A stretch of DNA of 64,000 bases from Lelliottia nimipressuralis (GCF_004115925.1 NZ_SDDX01000018.1:1-64000); one strand, 5' to 3'. Shown: positions 17,066-27,966, numbered from the stretch's first letter. The notes: generated by a model from the letters alone, not told the origin. Made by a program: numbers and translations.

Positions 17066-17234
17066 ATGTTTTTGAGATTCTGATGATTAATTGCGTGCGA
17101 TCAACTTAAGGTAAATCCCTTCACCTTTACCGTCGCCTGACGACAAAAACAGTGCCAAAATGTGACTTTATTCACACTTTTGAACGTGCAATGTGAAAGC
17201 AGTAACGTCGTTACCGCTGCAGTAAAGGTTAAAC

Positions 17235-17504
17235 ATGGAACAGAACACGACTCGAGGCCTGGGAGGCAAGCTCGCCCTGTGGGCGTTTTACGCATTTTGC
17301 GGGTACTTTGCCTGGGCAATGCTCCGCTATTTATGGGTGGTCAGCAAAATTCCGTCTGCGCCGGATATGGTTGTCGAAGGCGATTTAGGCTCAACCAGCG
17401 GGAAGTGGATCGGTGCGTTTCTCGGTTTTCTGGTGCTCGGGGCGGTGGGCCTGATACTGGGCGGGATCGCCTGGTACACGCGCCCGCGCGGCAACAACGA
17501 GTGA
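17235..17504 (+). CDS. drpB: DrpB (YedR), small inner-membrane cell-division protein
   Basis: 89 residues with two hydrophobic segments (ALWAFYAFCGYFAWAMLRYL and IGAFLGFLVLGAVGLILGGI). It is identified mainly by position: it precedes yedJ, dcm and vsr exactly as yedR/drpB does in K-12. In E. coli, DrpB is a septal-ring protein that suppresses a ftsEX-type division defect under low osmolarity. The ATG has an AAAGG site nine bases upstream. I cannot recall the E. coli sequence well enough to confirm by similarity, so the name is an inference from synteny. Confidence 0.7.
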   Translation: MEQNTTRGLGGKLALWAFYAFCGYFAWAMLRYLWVVSKIPSAPDMVVEGDLGSTSGKWIGAFLGFLVLGAVGLILGGIAWYTRPRGNNE

Positions 17505-17552
17505 ATGGCTGACGGAAAATTGTTAAGGTGAGCGTTTTGTGAAGGAGAGAGC

Positions 17553-18248
17553 ATGGAACTTGCCCACTGGCCCCAACGCTACGAAGCCTGGTTAACGGAA
17601 CACCACGCCACGGATGATGCAGCCCATGACATTTCGCATTTCCGCCGCGTGTGGATGACGGCGCAGCGCATGATGGTGGGGCAACCCGTCGACGCGCTGG
17701 TCGTCCTGACGGCCTGTTATTTCCATGACATTGTCAGCCTGCCGAAAAATCATCCGGAACGCAGCCACTCCTCGCGGCTGGCGGCGCGCAAAACCCGGCA
17801 AATCCTTACTGATTTTTTCCCTGAGTTCCCGGCGGAGCGCTTTCCCGCCCTGGAACATGCCATCGAAGCCCACAGCTTCAGCGCCGGGATTGCGCCGCAA
17901 ACCCTTGAAGCCAAAATTGTGCAGGACGCCGACCGGCTGGAAGCACTCGGTGCGATTGGTCTGGCGCGTGTCTTTGCCGTTTCCGGGGCGCTTGGCGTGG
18001 CGCTGTTTGATGCCGACGATCCCTTTGCGGATGAGCGCGAACTTAACGACAAACAGTTTGCCCTCGACCATTTCCAGACCAAACTGCTGCGTCTGCCAGA
18101 AACCATGCAAACCGAAATGGGGCGCGAGCTTGCGAATCATAACGCGCACTTTTTGGTGCAGTTTATGGCGAAACTCAGCGCGGAGCTGCAGGGCGATTGT
18201 CTCGGCAGCGATGCGCAGGTGCTGAGCCGATTCCAGCGCAGTCTGTAG
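17553..18248 (+). CDS. yedJ: YedJ, HD-domain phosphohydrolase
   Basis: 231 residues, the E. coli YedJ length. It has the HD superfamily metal ligands: an early His in [15 protein letters not shown] in CYFHDIVSL and a later Asp in [14 protein letters not shown] proteins hydrolyse phosphate esters, often of nucleotides; the substrate of YedJ is not known. GGAGAG precedes the ATG. It lies between drpB and dcm, the K-12 order. Confidence 0.92.
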   Translation: MELAHWPQRYEAWLTEHHATDDAAHDISHFRRVWMTAQRMMVGQPVDALVVLTACYFHDIVSLPKNHPERSHSSRLAARKTRQILTDFFPEFPAERFPALEHAIEAHSFSAGIAPQTLEAKIVQDADRLEALGAIGLARVFAVSGALGVALFDADDPFADERELNDKQFALDHFQTKLLRLPETMQTEMGRELANHNAHFLVQFMAKLSAELQGDCLGSDAQVLSRFQRSL

Positions 18249-18297
18249 CGTCGAACTATGGTAATCTGTCCCCAGTCTCTTTTGCCCGGTTAAAGGT

Positions 18298-19731
18298 ATG
18301 CAGGAAAAACGATCAGTGATACCGCCCGCACTTCTGCTGGCAGAGAAATCCACGGCCACGGTGCAGGCGTTATTAAGCAAACTGCTGACCATCTATGATG
18401 CGAAAACGCTGGTCAATGACCTGAATGCGCAAGGTGAAAGCCACTGGAGTCCTGCGATCCTGAAGCGACTGGTCACCAGCGAGCGGGCAGGGCACCGTCT
18501 TAGCGAGCGGGAATTCAGCTACCTGCAAAATCTGCTGCCGCGCCCGCCTGCCATTCATCCCAATTATGCTTTCCGCTTTGTCGACTTGTTCGCTGGTATA
18601 GGCGGGATCCGCAACGGATTCGAGGCCATCGGCGGTCAGTGTGTCTTTACCAGCGAATGGAACAAACACGCGGTACGCACCTATAAAGCCAACTGGTACT
18701 GCGATCCGCATGCCCACCATTTTAACGAAGACATTCGCGATGTGACCTTAAGCCACAAAGCGGGCGTCAGCGATGAAGAGGCGGCGGAGCATATCCGACA
18801 AAATATTCCTCAGCATGATGTGTTGCTGGCCGGCTTCCCTTGTCAGCCGTTCTCGCTGGCTGGCGTGTCGAAAAAGAATGCCCTTGGGCGGGCACACGGT
18901 TTTGCCTGCGACACCCAGGGCACGCTGTTTTTTGATGTTGTGCGGATTATCGACGCCCGTCGCCCGCCGATTTTTGTGCTGGAAAACGTCAAGAACCTGA
19001 AAAGCCACGACGGTGGAAAAACCTTCCGCATTATTATGCAAACGCTGGACGAGCTGGGCTACGACGTGGCGGATGCACAGGATATGGGGGCCGACGATCC
19101 CAAGATTATCGACGGCAAACACTTCCTGCCGCAGCACCGCGAGCGCATTGTGCTGGTGGGCTTTCGCCGCGACCTGAACCTGAAAGGCAACTTTACGCTG
19201 CGCGATATTCCGTCGCGCTATCCGGCGCATCGTCCTTCCGTGGCCGAACTGCTGGAGCCGGTGGTGGACGCCAAATTTATCCTCACGCCGGTGCTGTGGA
19301 AATACCTCTACCGCTATGCCAAAAAGCATCAGGCGAAAGGCAACGGCTTTGGTTTCGGCATGGTCGACCCGACCAATCCGCACAGCGTCACCCGCACGCT
19401 GTCGGCCCGTTATTACAAGGACGGAGCCGAGATCCTGATCGATCGCGGCTGGGATAAAGCGCTCGGAGAAGTGAATTTTGACGACCCGGAGAACCAGCGC
19501 CATCGTCCGCGTCGCTTAACGCCGCGCGAGTGCGCGCGCCTGATGGGCTTCGAGTCGCCGCAGGGTTACCGCTTCCGCATTCCGGTTTCTGATACCCAGG
19601 CCTATCGCCAGTTCGGTAACTCCGTGGTGGTGCCTGCGTTTGCGGCGGTGGCAAAACTGCTTGAGTCGCGTATCCAACTGGCCGTCAAATTACGCCTGAG
19701 CGAGGCCGTCAATGACGGATGTGCACAATAA
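18298..19731 (+). CDS. dcm: Dcm, DNA cytosine C5-methyltransferase (CCWGG)
   Basis: 477 residues (E. coli 472), similar throughout. Motif I is [15 protein letters not shown], and motif [10 protein letters not shown] carries the catalytic Cys at C182. Motif VI is VLENVKNL, motif VIII is [11 protein letters not shown], and the target-recognition region precedes [12 protein letters not shown]. In E. coli, Dcm methylates the inner C of CCWGG and has no partner endonuclease. The start MQEKRS agrees with the E. coli N-terminus. Its last 20 bases overlap vsr, whose product repairs the T:G mismatches that arise at Dcm sites. Confidence 0.96.
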   Translation: MQEKRSVIPPALLLAEKSTATVQALLSKLLTIYDAKTLVNDLNAQGESHWSPAILKRLVTSERAGHRLSEREFSYLQNLLPRPPAIHPNYAFRFVDLFAGIGGIRNGFEAIGGQCVFTSEWNKHAVRTYKANWYCDPHAHHFNEDIRDVTLSHKAGVSDEEAAEHIRQNIPQHDVLLAGFPCQPFSLAGVSKKNALGRAHGFACDTQGTLFFDVVRIIDARRPPIFVLENVKNLKSHDGGKTFRIIMQTLDELGYDVADAQDMGADDPKIIDGKHFLPQHRERIVLVGFRRDLNLKGNFTLRDIPSRYPAHRPSVAELLEPVVDAKFILTPVLWKYLYRYAKKHQAKGNGFGFGMVDPTNPHSVTRTLSARYYKDGAEILIDRGWDKALGEVNFDDPENQRHRPRRLTPRECARLMGFESPQGYRFRIPVSDTQAYRQFGNSVVVPAFAAVAKLLESRIQLAVKLRLSEAVNDGCAQ

Positions 19732-20203
19732 GGCGACGCGCAGCAAAAACATGCGTGCCATTGGCTCGCGTGACACCGCGATTGAAAAACGGCTGGCAGG
19801 GCTTTTAACCCACAGCGGCTTTGCGTATCGCGTGCAGGATGCGGCCCTGGCAGGCCGCCCTGATTTCGTCCTCGACGATTATCAGTGCATCATCTTTACC
19901 CACGGCTGTTTCTGGCACCATCACGACTGTTATCTGTTTAAAGTCCCTGCGACGCGCACCGAGTTCTGGCTGACCAAAATCGGCAACAACGTGGCGCGTG
20001 ACCAGCGTGATATCACTACGCTGATGGCGCAGGGCTGGCGGGTGTTGATTGTCTGGGAATGTGCCCTGCGGGGCAGATTGAAACTCGATGATGCCGCGCT
20101 GACCGAGCGGCTGGAGGAGTGGATCTGCGGCGGCGGTCAAACCGCGCAGATCGACACAAAAGGCATTCACGCGTTTACTGCTTTTCCACCTCACAGGGGG
20201 TAA
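19712..20203 (+). CDS. vsr: Vsr, very-short-patch mismatch endonuclease
   Basis: 163 residues (E. coli 156). The N-terminus ([19 protein letters not shown]) and the catalytic region are kept: the Asp in GRPDFVLD and the His and metal site in [14 protein letters not shown]. It nicks 5' of the T in T:G mismatches left by deamination of 5-methylcytosine at CCWGG. It overlaps dcm by 20 bases, so both are made from one mRNA, and its 3' end overlaps the convergent yedA end by 29 bases. Confidence 0.95.
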   Translation: MTDVHNKATRSKNMRAIGSRDTAIEKRLAGLLTHSGFAYRVQDAALAGRPDFVLDDYQCIIFTHGCFWHHHDCYLFKVPATRTEFWLTKIGNNVARDQRDITTLMAQGWRVLIVWECALRGRLKLDDAALTERLEEWICGGGQTAQIDTKGIHAFTAFPPHRG

Positions 20204-21089
20204 CGGTCGGTTTCGCCGGGAACAGGTATTTTCCGAGCGTCACCAGTACCACCGCCATAATAATCACCCCCAGCGCTATCCATTCGACGGATGAGAGCAC
20301 TTCTCCCGCAAAAGTCGTCCCCAGCAATACGGCTACCACCGGGTTGACGTAGGCGTAGCTGGTCGCAACGGCAGGGCTGACGTTGCGGATCAGGAACATG
20401 TATGAGTTGATCGCGATAATCGAGCCAAAAATTGCCAGATAACCGACCGCCAGGAAACCGGACAACGTCGGCATCGTAGTCAGTTTTTCACCGCTCACGG
20501 CGGAGACGAAAAGCAGCGCAATGCCCGCCGCCAGCATCTCGATGGCACCGGCCATCATGCCGGAAGGCAGTTCCACTCGTGAACCCAGAACGGAGCCAAA
20601 AGCCCAGCTCAGGGAGCCAATCAGAATCAGCACCGCGCCCCACGGATTACCGCTCAGGTTTCCGCCGCTGTTGAGCAGAACAATCCCCGCCAGGCCAATG
20701 GCGATCCCCATCCACTCCAGCTTGCGGGTGCGGATGCCGAACAGTCGGCTAAAGCAGAGGGTAAACAGCGGCACTGTGGCGACCACCACCGCCGCAATAC
20801 CGGAGGGGACGTTCTGGTGCTCGGCCACCGTCACACCGCCGTTACCGACGGCCAGCAGCAGCAGGCCGATCAGTGCGGCGTTTAACATCGGGCGCAGCGG
20901 TGGGAGTTTATGCCCGCGCAGCAGGAGAAATGTCAAAAGCAGCACACCGGCAGAGAGAAAACGCACGCCAGCCATCATCAGCGGTGGCCAACTCTCCACG
21001 CCGATACGAATCACAAAATAGGTCGAACCCCAGATGATGTAGAGCGAAAACAGCGCTCCTATAAGAGGTAATAATTGCCGAAAACGCAT
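20175..21089 (-). CDS. yedA: YedA, EamA-family inner-membrane transporter
   Basis: 304 residues (E. coli 306), with ten hydrophobic segments forming two EamA repeats. The first begins LLPLIGALFSLYIIWGSTYF and the second GAVLILIGSLSWAFGSVLGS. EamA proteins are drug/metabolite exporters; E. coli YedA has been linked to amino-acid or drug efflux, but its substrate is unsettled. It is transcribed towards vsr and overlaps its last 29 bases. Confidence 0.92.
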   Translation of the reverse strand: MRFRQLLPLIGALFSLYIIWGSTYFVIRIGVESWPPLMMAGVRFLSAGVLLLTFLLLRGHKLPPLRPMLNAALIGLLLLAVGNGGVTVAEHQNVPSGIAAVVVATVPLFTLCFSRLFGIRTRKLEWMGIAIGLAGIVLLNSGGNLSGNPWGAVLILIGSLSWAFGSVLGSRVELPSGMMAGAIEMLAAGIALLFVSAVSGEKLTTMPTLSGFLAVGYLAIFGSIIAINSYMFLIRNVSPAVATSYAYVNPVVAVLLGTTFAGEVLSSVEWIALGVIIMAVVLVTLGKYLFPAKPTVTPCEVEKQ

Positions 21090-21266
21090 AATCCTTCACC
21101 GCGATATAAAAAGGTCGCATACAGTAAACGTGAAAACTATCGGGCTGGCGAGTCCTTTAATTGTATCTCTGATGTGAATTATTTGTTGACTTGAGCTGCC
21201 TGTTTCAGGGTTTCGCTTTTTGCTCCATACTATTCACTTAATTATCAAAATAAGAAGGATCAGATT

Positions 21267-22178
21267 TTGGCAGGAAGTAGCTTATTAACATTGCTTGATG
21301 ATATTGCCACCTTGCTGGATGACATTTCAGTGATGGGAAAACTGGCCGCGAAGAAAACGGCCGGGGTGCTGGGGGATGATTTATCCCTTAACGCGCAGCA
21401 GGTGACGGGTGTGCGCGCCAACCGTGAGCTGCCGGTGGTGTGGAGCGTGGCGAAAGGGTCCTTTATCAATAAAGTGATTCTGGTGCCGCTGGCCCTGCTG
21501 ATCAGCGCCTTTATCCCCTGGGCCATTACGCCGCTGCTGATGATTGGCGGGGCGTTTCTCTGTTACGAAGGCGTCGAGAAAGTGCTGCACTCCTTCGGTT
21601 CCCATAAAGACGCAGAGACCCCGCAGGCGCGTCAGCAGCGCCTGGAGGCGCTCGCGGCGAAGGACCCGCAGGCTTTCGAGCGCGATAAGGTGAAAGGGGC
21701 CATTCGTACAGACTTTATCCTCTCGGCTGAGATCGTGGCAATCACCCTTGGGATCGTGTCGGAATCGCCGCTGCTTAACCAGGTGCTGGTGCTCTCCGGT
21801 ATCGCGATTCTGGTCACCGTAGGCGTGTATGGCCTGGTGGGTGTGATCGTGAAACTGGACGACATGGGCTACTGGCTGGAGCAAAAATCCAACGCGCTGG
21901 CAAAAGCGGTGGGTAAAGGTCTGCTGGTACTGGCGCCGTGGCTGATGAAATCACTCACCATTATCGGCACCCTGGCGATGTTCCTCGTCGGCGGTGGGAT
22001 TGTGGTACACGGTATTCCACCGCTGCACCACGCCATTGAACATTTCTCCGCTGAATACGGAGCGGTGGTGGCAGCGATAGCACCGATGATCGCTAACCTG
22101 GTGATTGGCTTCATTATTGGCGCCATTGTGATTGCCGCCGTGAAGGGTATCGAAAAGCTGCGCGGGGTTTCGCACTAA
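21267..22178 (+). CDS. yedI: YedI, DUF808 inner-membrane protein
   Basis: 303 residues (E. coli 305). The N-terminus [18 protein letters not shown] is the DUF808 signature and is followed by several hydrophobic segments. The start is a TTG at 21267 preceded by AAGAAGGA at good spacing; no ATG upstream fits. Function is unknown. K-12 has the same neighbour order with yodC downstream. Confidence 0.9.
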   Translation: MAGSSLLTLLDDIATLLDDISVMGKLAAKKTAGVLGDDLSLNAQQVTGVRANRELPVVWSVAKGSFINKVILVPLALLISAFIPWAITPLLMIGGAFLCYEGVEKVLHSFGSHKDAETPQARQQRLEALAAKDPQAFERDKVKGAIRTDFILSAEIVAITLGIVSESPLLNQVLVLSGIAILVTVGVYGLVGVIVKLDDMGYWLEQKSNALAKAVGKGLLVLAPWLMKSLTIIGTLAMFLVGGGIVVHGIPPLHHAIEHFSAEYGAVVAAIAPMIANLVIGFIIGAIVIAAVKGIEKLRGVSH

Positions 22179-22256
22179 TTGTTCCCTGCGTCACTATGCA
22201 AAAATGCCATTCCTCGTCTAGATTGAAACAGTTTCACCCTGATACAGGAGGCGGGT

Positions 22257-22439
22257 ATGGTCTTTGTGGTCAGTGATGAAGTTAAGTCAAAAAAGGGTGG
22301 TCCACCAATGATTGTCACCGGCTATTCCAGCGGTATGGTGGAGTGCCGGTGGTACGACGGGTACGGCATCAAGCGGGAAGCGTTTCGTGAAGACGAGCTT
22401 CTGCCAGGTGACGAACGACAGCGTCGCGACACGGCTTAA
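22257..22439 (+). CDS. yodC: YodC, 60-residue conserved protein
   Basis: 60 residues, the E. coli YodC length, with the identical core MIVTGYSSGMVECRWYDGYG. It belongs to the DUF2158 family of small beta-rich proteins of unknown function. The ribosome site is AGGAGGCGG. A strong terminator follows at 22447-22471. Confidence 0.93.
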   Translation: MVFVVSDEVKSKKGGPPMIVTGYSSGMVECRWYDGYGIKREAFREDELLPGDERQRRDTA

Positions 22440-22446
22440 TCACGCA

Positions 22447-22471
22447 ACGCCCGGCATGTCCGGGCGTTTTT
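22447..22471 (+). terminator. Rho-independent terminator after yodC
   Basis: Stem ACGCCCGG / CCGGGCGT, short loop, then TTTTT, eight bases after the yodC stop. Confidence 0.88.
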
Positions 22472-22565
22472 GTTGACTATCGTCCTGCGCAGTGCTTGTC
22501 TTAAGATATCGAACCGCGGCGTTGGGTTATAAGCGGATGATGCAAGATTTCAGCAGGGAGTGTCT

Positions 22566-24257
22566 GTGCAGCGCGATGTCTATAAAGCAAAAAAGCAATT
22601 TCTGGAACGGTTACGCCATCATCCGGGAAAAATTGTTAATCTCTGTTTTTTGGTTGTCCTCATTTTTTCTACGATCCTGACCTGGCGCGAAGTGGTGGTG
22701 CTTGAAGAGGCGTACATCTCAAGCCAGCAAAACCATCTTGAAAATGTCGCCAACTCCCTCGACCGTCAGCTTCAGTTCAGCATTGATAAACTGCTCTTTT
22801 TTCGTCACAGCATGGGCGATGCGCTGCAAACGCCGCTCGGCTTTCGCGTGTTGCACGATGCGGTAACCAGCTTCAACCGCCTGCGCACCGACCCCTTCTG
22901 GCAGCTGGATGTCGATCAGCAGCGCACCTTGCCCATTAGCGGCGTCTCAGACGCGACGGTGGCGCGCACCACCTTATTGGCGCGGGATAATCAGCGCATC
23001 GGCAACGAACTCTCCGCCGCGCTGGAGGTGGGTTATTTACTGCGTCTCGCCACCTCGACCACCGGTAAAGAGCGGCGCGTCTCGTACGTCTCGCGGGCGG
23101 GTTTTTTCCTCTCAACAGATCCCTCACCGCTCAATCACACCCTGATCTCGCGTTATTACGAGCTGGTGACGCGCCCGTGGTTTACCGAGCAGACCGAGCG
23201 GCAAAACCGCGCGCGCGGCGTGCGCTGGTTTATGGCGCCGGTAGCCGGGGCGCAGGAAGAGCGGGTGATCACCGCCAGCCTGCCGGTCTATCTGGACCAC
23301 TACTGGTACGGCGTGCTGGCGATGGATTTCACCCTCCCGACCATGAAGCAACTGCTGACGGAAGCCGTCGATAAGCGCACGGACGGGGAGTATCAGCTTT
23401 ACGACAGCCGCCTCAACCTGATCACCACCTCCGAGCCGCCGGACGGCCTGGTGAATCAGTTTGACGAGCGCGAGCGGGCGCAAATTGCCCACGCCATCGA
23501 AGGCGACACGGAAGGGGGGATTCGACTGAATTCGCGCTATGTCAGCTGGGAGCGCCTCGATCATTTTGATGGTGTGGTGCTGCGGGTTCACACTCTGCAA
23601 GAGGGCGTGAACGGTGAGTTCGGTAGCATCAGCATTGCGCTGGCCCTGCTGTGGGCGCTCTTTACGGCGATGCTGCTGATTTCCTGGCTGGTGATCCGCC
23701 GGATGGTCAGCAACATGTACCGGATGCAACATTCCCTGCAGTGGCAGGCGTGGCATGACCCGCTGACGCGCCTGAACAATCGCGGTGCTTTGTTCGAACG
23801 GGCAAAGGTGCTGGCCGAAGAGTGCCGTCAGCAGAAATTGCCGTTCTCCGTGATTCAGATCGATCTGGACCATTTCAAAAGCATTAACGACAGATTCGGC
23901 CACCAGGCGGGCGATAAAGTGTTGTGCCACGCAGCCGGGCTGATCGCCAGCGCGTTACGCACCAGCGACGTGGCCGGGCGTGTCGGTGGCGAAGAGTTTT
24001 GCGTGGTGCTGCCAGGGGCCACGACGCAGGAGGCGGCAAATGTCGCCGAGCGTATTCGCGCCTGTATCAATCGCAAAGAGATTCTGGTGATGAAGAGTAC
24101 CACCACGCGGATCAGCGCCTCGCTCGGGGTGAGCAGTACGGAGGAGAACGGTAATTACGACTTCCCGCAGCTGCAATCCATTGCTGATATGCGCCTCTAC
24201 CTGGCGAAGCAGCAGGGGAGAAATCAGGTGATGTGGCGCGATGCCGATAAGAAATGA
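22566..24257 (+). CDS. dgcQ: DgcQ (YedQ), membrane diguanylate cyclase
   Basis: 563 residues (E. coli 564). A membrane helix ([17 protein letters not shown]) opens a long periplasmic sensor region, and a second helix ([17 protein letters not shown]) leads to a GGDEF domain. The active site GGEEF is at residues 474-478, with the metal site [15 protein letters not shown]. It makes c-di-GMP from GTP and promotes cellulose/biofilm over motility, which is of interest beside the flagellar genes. GTG 22566 fits the CAGGGAG site better than the GTG at 22560. Its 3' end overlaps yedP by 34 bases. Confidence 0.94.
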   Translation: MQRDVYKAKKQFLERLRHHPGKIVNLCFLVVLIFSTILTWREVVVLEEAYISSQQNHLENVANSLDRQLQFSIDKLLFFRHSMGDALQTPLGFRVLHDAVTSFNRLRTDPFWQLDVDQQRTLPISGVSDATVARTTLLARDNQRIGNELSAALEVGYLLRLATSTTGKERRVSYVSRAGFFLSTDPSPLNHTLISRYYELVTRPWFTEQTERQNRARGVRWFMAPVAGAQEERVITASLPVYLDHYWYGVLAMDFTLPTMKQLLTEAVDKRTDGEYQLYDSRLNLITTSEPPDGLVNQFDERERAQIAHAIEGDTEGGIRLNSRYVSWERLDHFDGVVLRVHTLQEGVNGEFGSISIALALLWALFTAMLLISWLVIRRMVSNMYRMQHSLQWQAWHDPLTRLNNRGALFERAKVLAEECRQQKLPFSVIQIDLDHFKSINDRFGHQAGDKVLCHAAGLIASALRTSDVAGRVGGEEFCVVLPGATTQEAANVAERIRACINRKEILVMKSTTTRISASLGVSSTEENGNYDFPQLQSIADMRLYLAKQQGRNQVMWRDADKK

Positions 24258-25051
24258 TCGAGTCCTTCACTCCAGCCTTCCGGTCCCGGTTGGGTGGTGT
24301 GATAGACCCGCTCAGGAATGTCATCCTGCAGCTGAATGCCGAAACGGTTAATGCCTTTTACCACCACGGCGTAATCGACGTTATCGAGCAGGGGGGCGTC
24401 ATTAGGGCCATCGCCCAGCCCGATGGTGGTGGGAACAAATCCCTCGCGTTTGCGGTACTCGTCTATAAGCCAGTTCACCGCCTGATCTTTACCGCCGCGC
24501 GCGTCCAGAATGTGCCAGAACCGTGCTCCCTGCACGAACTTCAGGCCGAGCTGGACCAGTTCGGCTTCAAATTGCGTCATACGCTCATCGCTGTCGCGCC
24601 AGATAAGGGTAATCGAGGCTTCATGCAGCCGCGCCAGCGCTGAGCGCTCACGGTTAAGGCCGGTCCATTCCCCGATGACCCGTTCATCGACATCATCGAA
24701 GGTAGTGAATTTATACCCGGTGCGTTCCCGTATCGGATCAATCAGACGGCGAATCTCAGTGTGCGGTGTCCCGTTAATCAGGCGCGGCGCGTCGGGGTGA
24801 TCGTCCCAGCGTACGTCGAGCTGAATAACCGCGCCATTTTCGGCGATAAAGGGCAACCCTTCCAGCCCCAAATCCTGCTGAATTTCGAGCGTTTCGGCAG
24901 CCGTTTTGCTGCTGCATAAAATGACCGGGATCTGATGGTCCTGCAATTTATTCAGCCAGGACGTGGCGGGGTGCCAGTCATAGGTATGAATATCCAGCAG
25001 CGTACCGTCGAGGTCGGTAAAAACTAGCAGCGTCTCCTTAAGTAGGGACAT
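24224..25051 (-). CDS. yedP: YedP, HAD-family mannosyl-3-phosphoglycerate phosphatase homologue
   Basis: 275 residues (E. coli 271). HAD motif I is [10 protein letters not shown] with nucleophile Asp and acid/base Asp, motif II is [10 protein letters not shown], and motif IV is [12 protein letters not shown]. Relatives dephosphorylate mannosyl-3-phosphoglycerate to mannosylglycerate. No synthase for that compound is in the window, so the true substrate is open. It is transcribed towards dgcQ. Confidence 0.9.
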   Translation of the reverse strand: MSLLKETLLVFTDLDGTLLDIHTYDWHPATSWLNKLQDHQIPVILCSSKTAAETLEIQQDLGLEGLPFIAENGAVIQLDVRWDDHPDAPRLINGTPHTEIRRLIDPIRERTGYKFTTFDDVDERVIGEWTGLNRERSALARLHEASITLIWRDSDERMTQFEAELVQLGLKFVQGARFWHILDARGGKDQAVNWLIDEYRKREGFVPTTIGLGDGPNDAPLLDNVDYAVVVKGINRFGIQLQDDIPERVYHTTQPGPEGWSEGLDHFLSASRHIT

Positions 25052-25250
25052 AGCATCTCCTGAAAGGTGTTGTGCCTGAGATTAATCCTAAAACAAATTT
25101 CGCATAAGCAGTCCCGATTCCGGAACCGATCCCGCCGACCCGCATGGGGCAAGGGCCGCGATTCATAATCAAAACTGACAGTTACCGCAAATAGCATTTA
25201 TGAAAGGAATATATCCTTGTCATGCAATTTTATTGGGGATAAGGTAAATC

Positions 25251-25340
25251 CCACATCAGATTTCCTGGTGTAACGAATTTACAAGTGCTTCTTGCATAAG
25301 CAAGTTTGATCCCGGTCATCCCCATGACCGGGATTTTTTT
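25251..25340 (+). ncRNA. dsrA: DsrA small regulatory RNA
   Basis: About 90 nt matching E. coli DsrA. The first hairpin (CACATCAGATTTCCTGGTGT) and the following AACGAATTT are kept, as is the AAGTGCTTCTTGC core that pairs with the rpoS leader and hns. It ends in a GC-rich terminator (ATCCCGGTCAT / ATGACCGGGAT) with seven T. The linker reads AATTTACAAGTG where E. coli has a U-run, and the terminator loop differs. In E. coli this Hfq-dependent RNA activates rpoS and represses hns at low temperature. 25052-25250 upstream holds its promoter and no gene. Confidence 0.93.
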
Positions 25341-25344
25341 CGCC

Positions 25345-25572
25345 TCACCGATTCACTTCGCTGACACTGAAATCATGAATGTCTAATTCGAACGCCTCGG
25401 CCAGCTCACGGTAGGTGTGATAATCCCGTCCGTCGATGCTTACGCGCGTAGGATCATCTTCCGCACGCTTCACTTCGCTCTCACTGATTTCGTTAATCGC
25501 GGCCAGCAGGGCATCGACATCGACGTTCACCTCACGTTTCGCCGTGTCGCTGTACTCTTTCGCGGTCTTCAT
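25345..25572 (-). CDS. yodD: YodD, small stress-induced protein
   Basis: 75 residues, the E. coli YodD length, starting [15 protein letters not shown]. It is an acidic soluble protein, known only as induced by peroxide, cadmium and acid stress. It lies on the opposite strand with its 3' end just beside the DsrA terminator, as in K-12. Confidence 0.92.
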   Translation of the reverse strand: MKTAKEYSDTAKREVNVDVDALLAAINEISESEVKRAEDDPTRVSIDGRDYHTYRELAEAFELDIHDFSVSEVNR

Positions 25573-25700
25573 TCTTCATACCTCATTTCGCCGTTCCCAG
25601 CGTTAAGTATAGACTGCCCACAAAAGCGCCATTCACTCTTGCAACCGCTGCCAGTTGCTGCGTTTTGTTCTACACTGGCTCAAAACCACAGGAGGATTTT

Positions 25701-25895
25701 ATGAAGGTCAACGATCGGGTCACCGTCAAGACGGACGGCGGACCGCGCCGCCCAGGCGTAGTACTGGCAGTGGAACAGTTCAACGAAGGCATCATGTATC
25801 TGGTGTCGCTGGAAGATTACCCGCTCGGCATCTGGTTCTTTAACGAGATTGGCCACTCTGACGGGATCTTTGTGGAAAAAGCAGAATCTGAGTAA
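25701..25895 (+). CDS. dsrB: DsrB, small conserved protein
   Basis: 64 residues (E. coli 62), nearly identical ([31 protein letters not shown]). The function is not known; in E. coli it is transcribed near dsrA and responds to sigma-S. The ATG at 25701 has AGGAGG seven bases upstream; frames reading from further upstream lack such a site. Confidence 0.95.
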   Translation: MKVNDRVTVKTDGGPRRPGVVLAVEQFNEGIMYLVSLEDYPLGIWFFNEIGHSDGIFVEKAESE

Positions 25896-25984
25896 GACGG
25901 TGTCGGGTGAGGAGAACTCGCCCGGCCCAAAAACGAAAAATCTCTGGCCAGGCCAGAGATTGATATGTGTGAAGAGTGAAATTA

Positions 25985-26608
25985 TCAGCGCATATTGACA
26001 AAAATACCGTTAGTCACATTATCTGTCAGACGAACAACATGATAGATGACCTGTTTATTATGCGTTTTTATTTTCCTTTTAATATTACCCTTATGTGACG
26101 ATACCGTTTTTGCTTTGATATTCATCTGGTCAGAGATTTGAATTGTGCCTTGTCCCGCCATCCACATTCTCAGCATACTCGATTCAGTACGGCTTAATGA
26201 TAACGTGGGTAAGTTAAACTCAGCTACACTCTTTGTCTCTTTATTCAAATAATCACCCAAAATGTCATCCAGCGACTCGGGCTTAATTGATTTAGAACTG
26301 ATTAATAGGTTTTTACGCACTAGCAAATATTCATCGAAATGGATATTTGCAATGGCCATAAAAACAATAAACAGGGTTTTAGGATGTTGATTAATGATCT
26401 GCTTAATGTGCTGACTGTTGGCTGGATCGTGAATGAAACAGTCCTCATTAATAAACACCACGCCAGGCTTGTAAGTATCACAAGCGGCTGCAAGTTCGCC
26501 AACATCATGAACATCGTTGATGTCTCGCTTTTTAACCCCTCTGCTGGTCAGATACCCGGTTAGCCCTAGCCGGGTGTAACTGCATAAATCCATAATGATC
26601 GTTGACAT
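25985..26608 (-). CDS. rcsA: RcsA, capsule-synthesis co-activator
   Basis: 207 residues, the E. coli length. The C-terminal LuxR-type HTH is [32 protein letters not shown] in two adjoining parts; the N-terminal part is receiver-like without the acidic pocket. RcsA forms a heterodimer with RcsB on RcsAB boxes to activate colanic-acid genes, represses flhDC, and is degraded by Lon. A candidate RcsAB box lies upstream at 26864-26877, consistent with autoactivation. Confidence 0.95.
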   Translation of the reverse strand: MSTIIMDLCSYTRLGLTGYLTSRGVKKRDINDVHDVGELAAACDTYKPGVVFINEDCFIHDPANSQHIKQIINQHPKTLFIVFMAIANIHFDEYLLVRKNLLISSKSIKPESLDDILGDYLNKETKSVAEFNLPTLSLSRTESSMLRMWMAGQGTIQISDQMNIKAKTVSSHKGNIKRKIKTHNKQVIYHVVRLTDNVTNGIFVNMR

Positions 26609-26863
26609 GGCATACCCTCACTCAATGCGTAACGATAATTCACCATCTGCCTGAGAGCTCATAAACAGCCATACGGGATGGAATAAAAGGTATAAACCTG
26701 TGAGCAATACAAAGACTTTCAGGCGAACTCACTATCCCGTAAAGTTACGTATAATTTGCCAGGAATCATCTTAAAGTAAAGTAAATGTTGAGTAATGTGA
26801 AGGGCATAAAAACAAATAAACCGCACCAGATATATCCTGGTAGATGTTTTTCATGTTTTATTT

Positions 26864-26877
26864 TAAGAATATCCTTA
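26864..26877. promoter_or_regulatory. RcsAB box
   Basis: TAAGAATATCCTTA is close to the consensus TAAGAATATTCCTA. It is 256 bp upstream of the rcsA start, and just 17 bases past the fliR stop, so it could serve rcsA autoregulation. Confidence 0.65.
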
Positions 26878-26894
26878 GAGAGACAATATAAACA

Positions 26895-27688
26895 TCAAGG
26901 ATTAATATTCTTGGGTAGCTCGTGAACAATATCGGCCAGAAGATTAAACAGTTCGCCAAATAAATGTTCACAGAAGGGGGCGATAAGTGGCATTAACAAG
27001 CCCATCAATATCAGGCCGACGGTTAAGGTGATCGGGAAGCCAATGACAAATACCGACAGCTGCGGCGCCATACGGTTCAGTAACCCGAGCGCGAGTTAAC
27101 GGTCAGGAGAAGCGTAATGACCGGCAGCGCCAGCATCAGGCCGTTGAGGAAAATCAGCCCGGCCGCCCGGACCAGCGCCATAAACGCATTGCTGTTCACT
27201 GGGTTTCCGCCGATCGGCAGCGTGTGGAAGGTATCCACCAGCATCGAAATCAGCCACAGGTGGCCATTGAAGGTTAAGAACAGCAGCAGCGCCAGCATAT
27301 CGATGATACGCGCCAGCACCGGCATGTTGAGGTGGCTACCCGGGTCAATGAACGTGGCGAAGGACAGGCCCATCTGCAGGCCGATCAGCTCACCGGCGGT
27401 ACGGATGGCCGCAAACGCCAGCTGCATGGTAAAGCCAATCGCCACGCCAATCAGCACCTGCTGTAGCGCAAGCCAGACGGCCTGCGGGGAGAAAATCGCG
27501 ACGTTGACAGGCGGCAGATTAGGGGCAATTACAAAGGTAATCAGCATCCCCAGCCCAATTTTGACGCGCTTGGGGATCGATTTTTCGCTCAGTACAGGGG
27601 CGGTCATGATCAGCGCCATCACGCGCAGCAGCGGCCAGAAATAGAGTCCGAGCCACTGTATAAACTGGTCGCTGGTGAAATGTAGCAT
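26895..27688 (-). pseudogene. fliR: fliR, flagellar export-gate protein, broken by a single-base deletion
   Basis: The first 200 codons read as normal FliR ([34 protein letters not shown]). After VITLLLTVN one base is missing near 27095, so the frame runs into TCGCGCTCGGGTTACTGA and stops after 203 residues. Restoring one C gives [20 protein letters not shown] and so on to ELPKNINP and a TGA at 26895, i.e. a 264-residue FliR of usual length. FliR forms the export gate with FliP and FliQ; loss of its last ~60 residues, including the final membrane helices, should block flagellar export. All other fli genes seen here are intact, so the change is recent or a sequencing error. Confidence 0.9.
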
Positions 27689-27696
27689 TCAGCCGA

Positions 27697-27966
27697 TCAG
27701 CCGATGATGTATGGCAGATTAGTAAACAGGTTGCGCATGTAGTCGAGCAACAGGTTTAACATCCACGGCCCGGCGATGATAATCGCCACGAAAACCGCGA
27801 TGATTTTCGGAATGAAGGAGAGCGTCATTTCGTTAATCTGCGTCGCGGCCTGCAAAATACTGATGACCAGACCGGTGACCAGCGCCACCAGCAGCAGAGG
27901 GGCGGCCACGGAAATGGCGACTTTCATCGCTTCCGTGCCCATCATCATGACCGATTCGGGTGTCAT
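27697..27966 (-). CDS. fliQ: FliQ, flagellar export-gate subunit
   Basis: 89 residues, the E. coli length. Two membrane helices (VAISVAAPLLLVALVTGLVI and IIAVFVAIIIAGPWMLNLLL) flank the conserved QAATQINEMTLSFIPK loop. FliQ is part of the FliPQR gate of the flagellar type III export apparatus. MTPESVMMMG is the conserved N-terminus. It lies between fliP and fliR with 10- and 8-base gaps. Confidence 0.96.
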   Translation of the reverse strand: MTPESVMMMGTEAMKVAISVAAPLLLVALVTGLVISILQAATQINEMTLSFIPKIIAVFVAIIIAGPWMLNLLLDYMRNLFTNLPYIIG

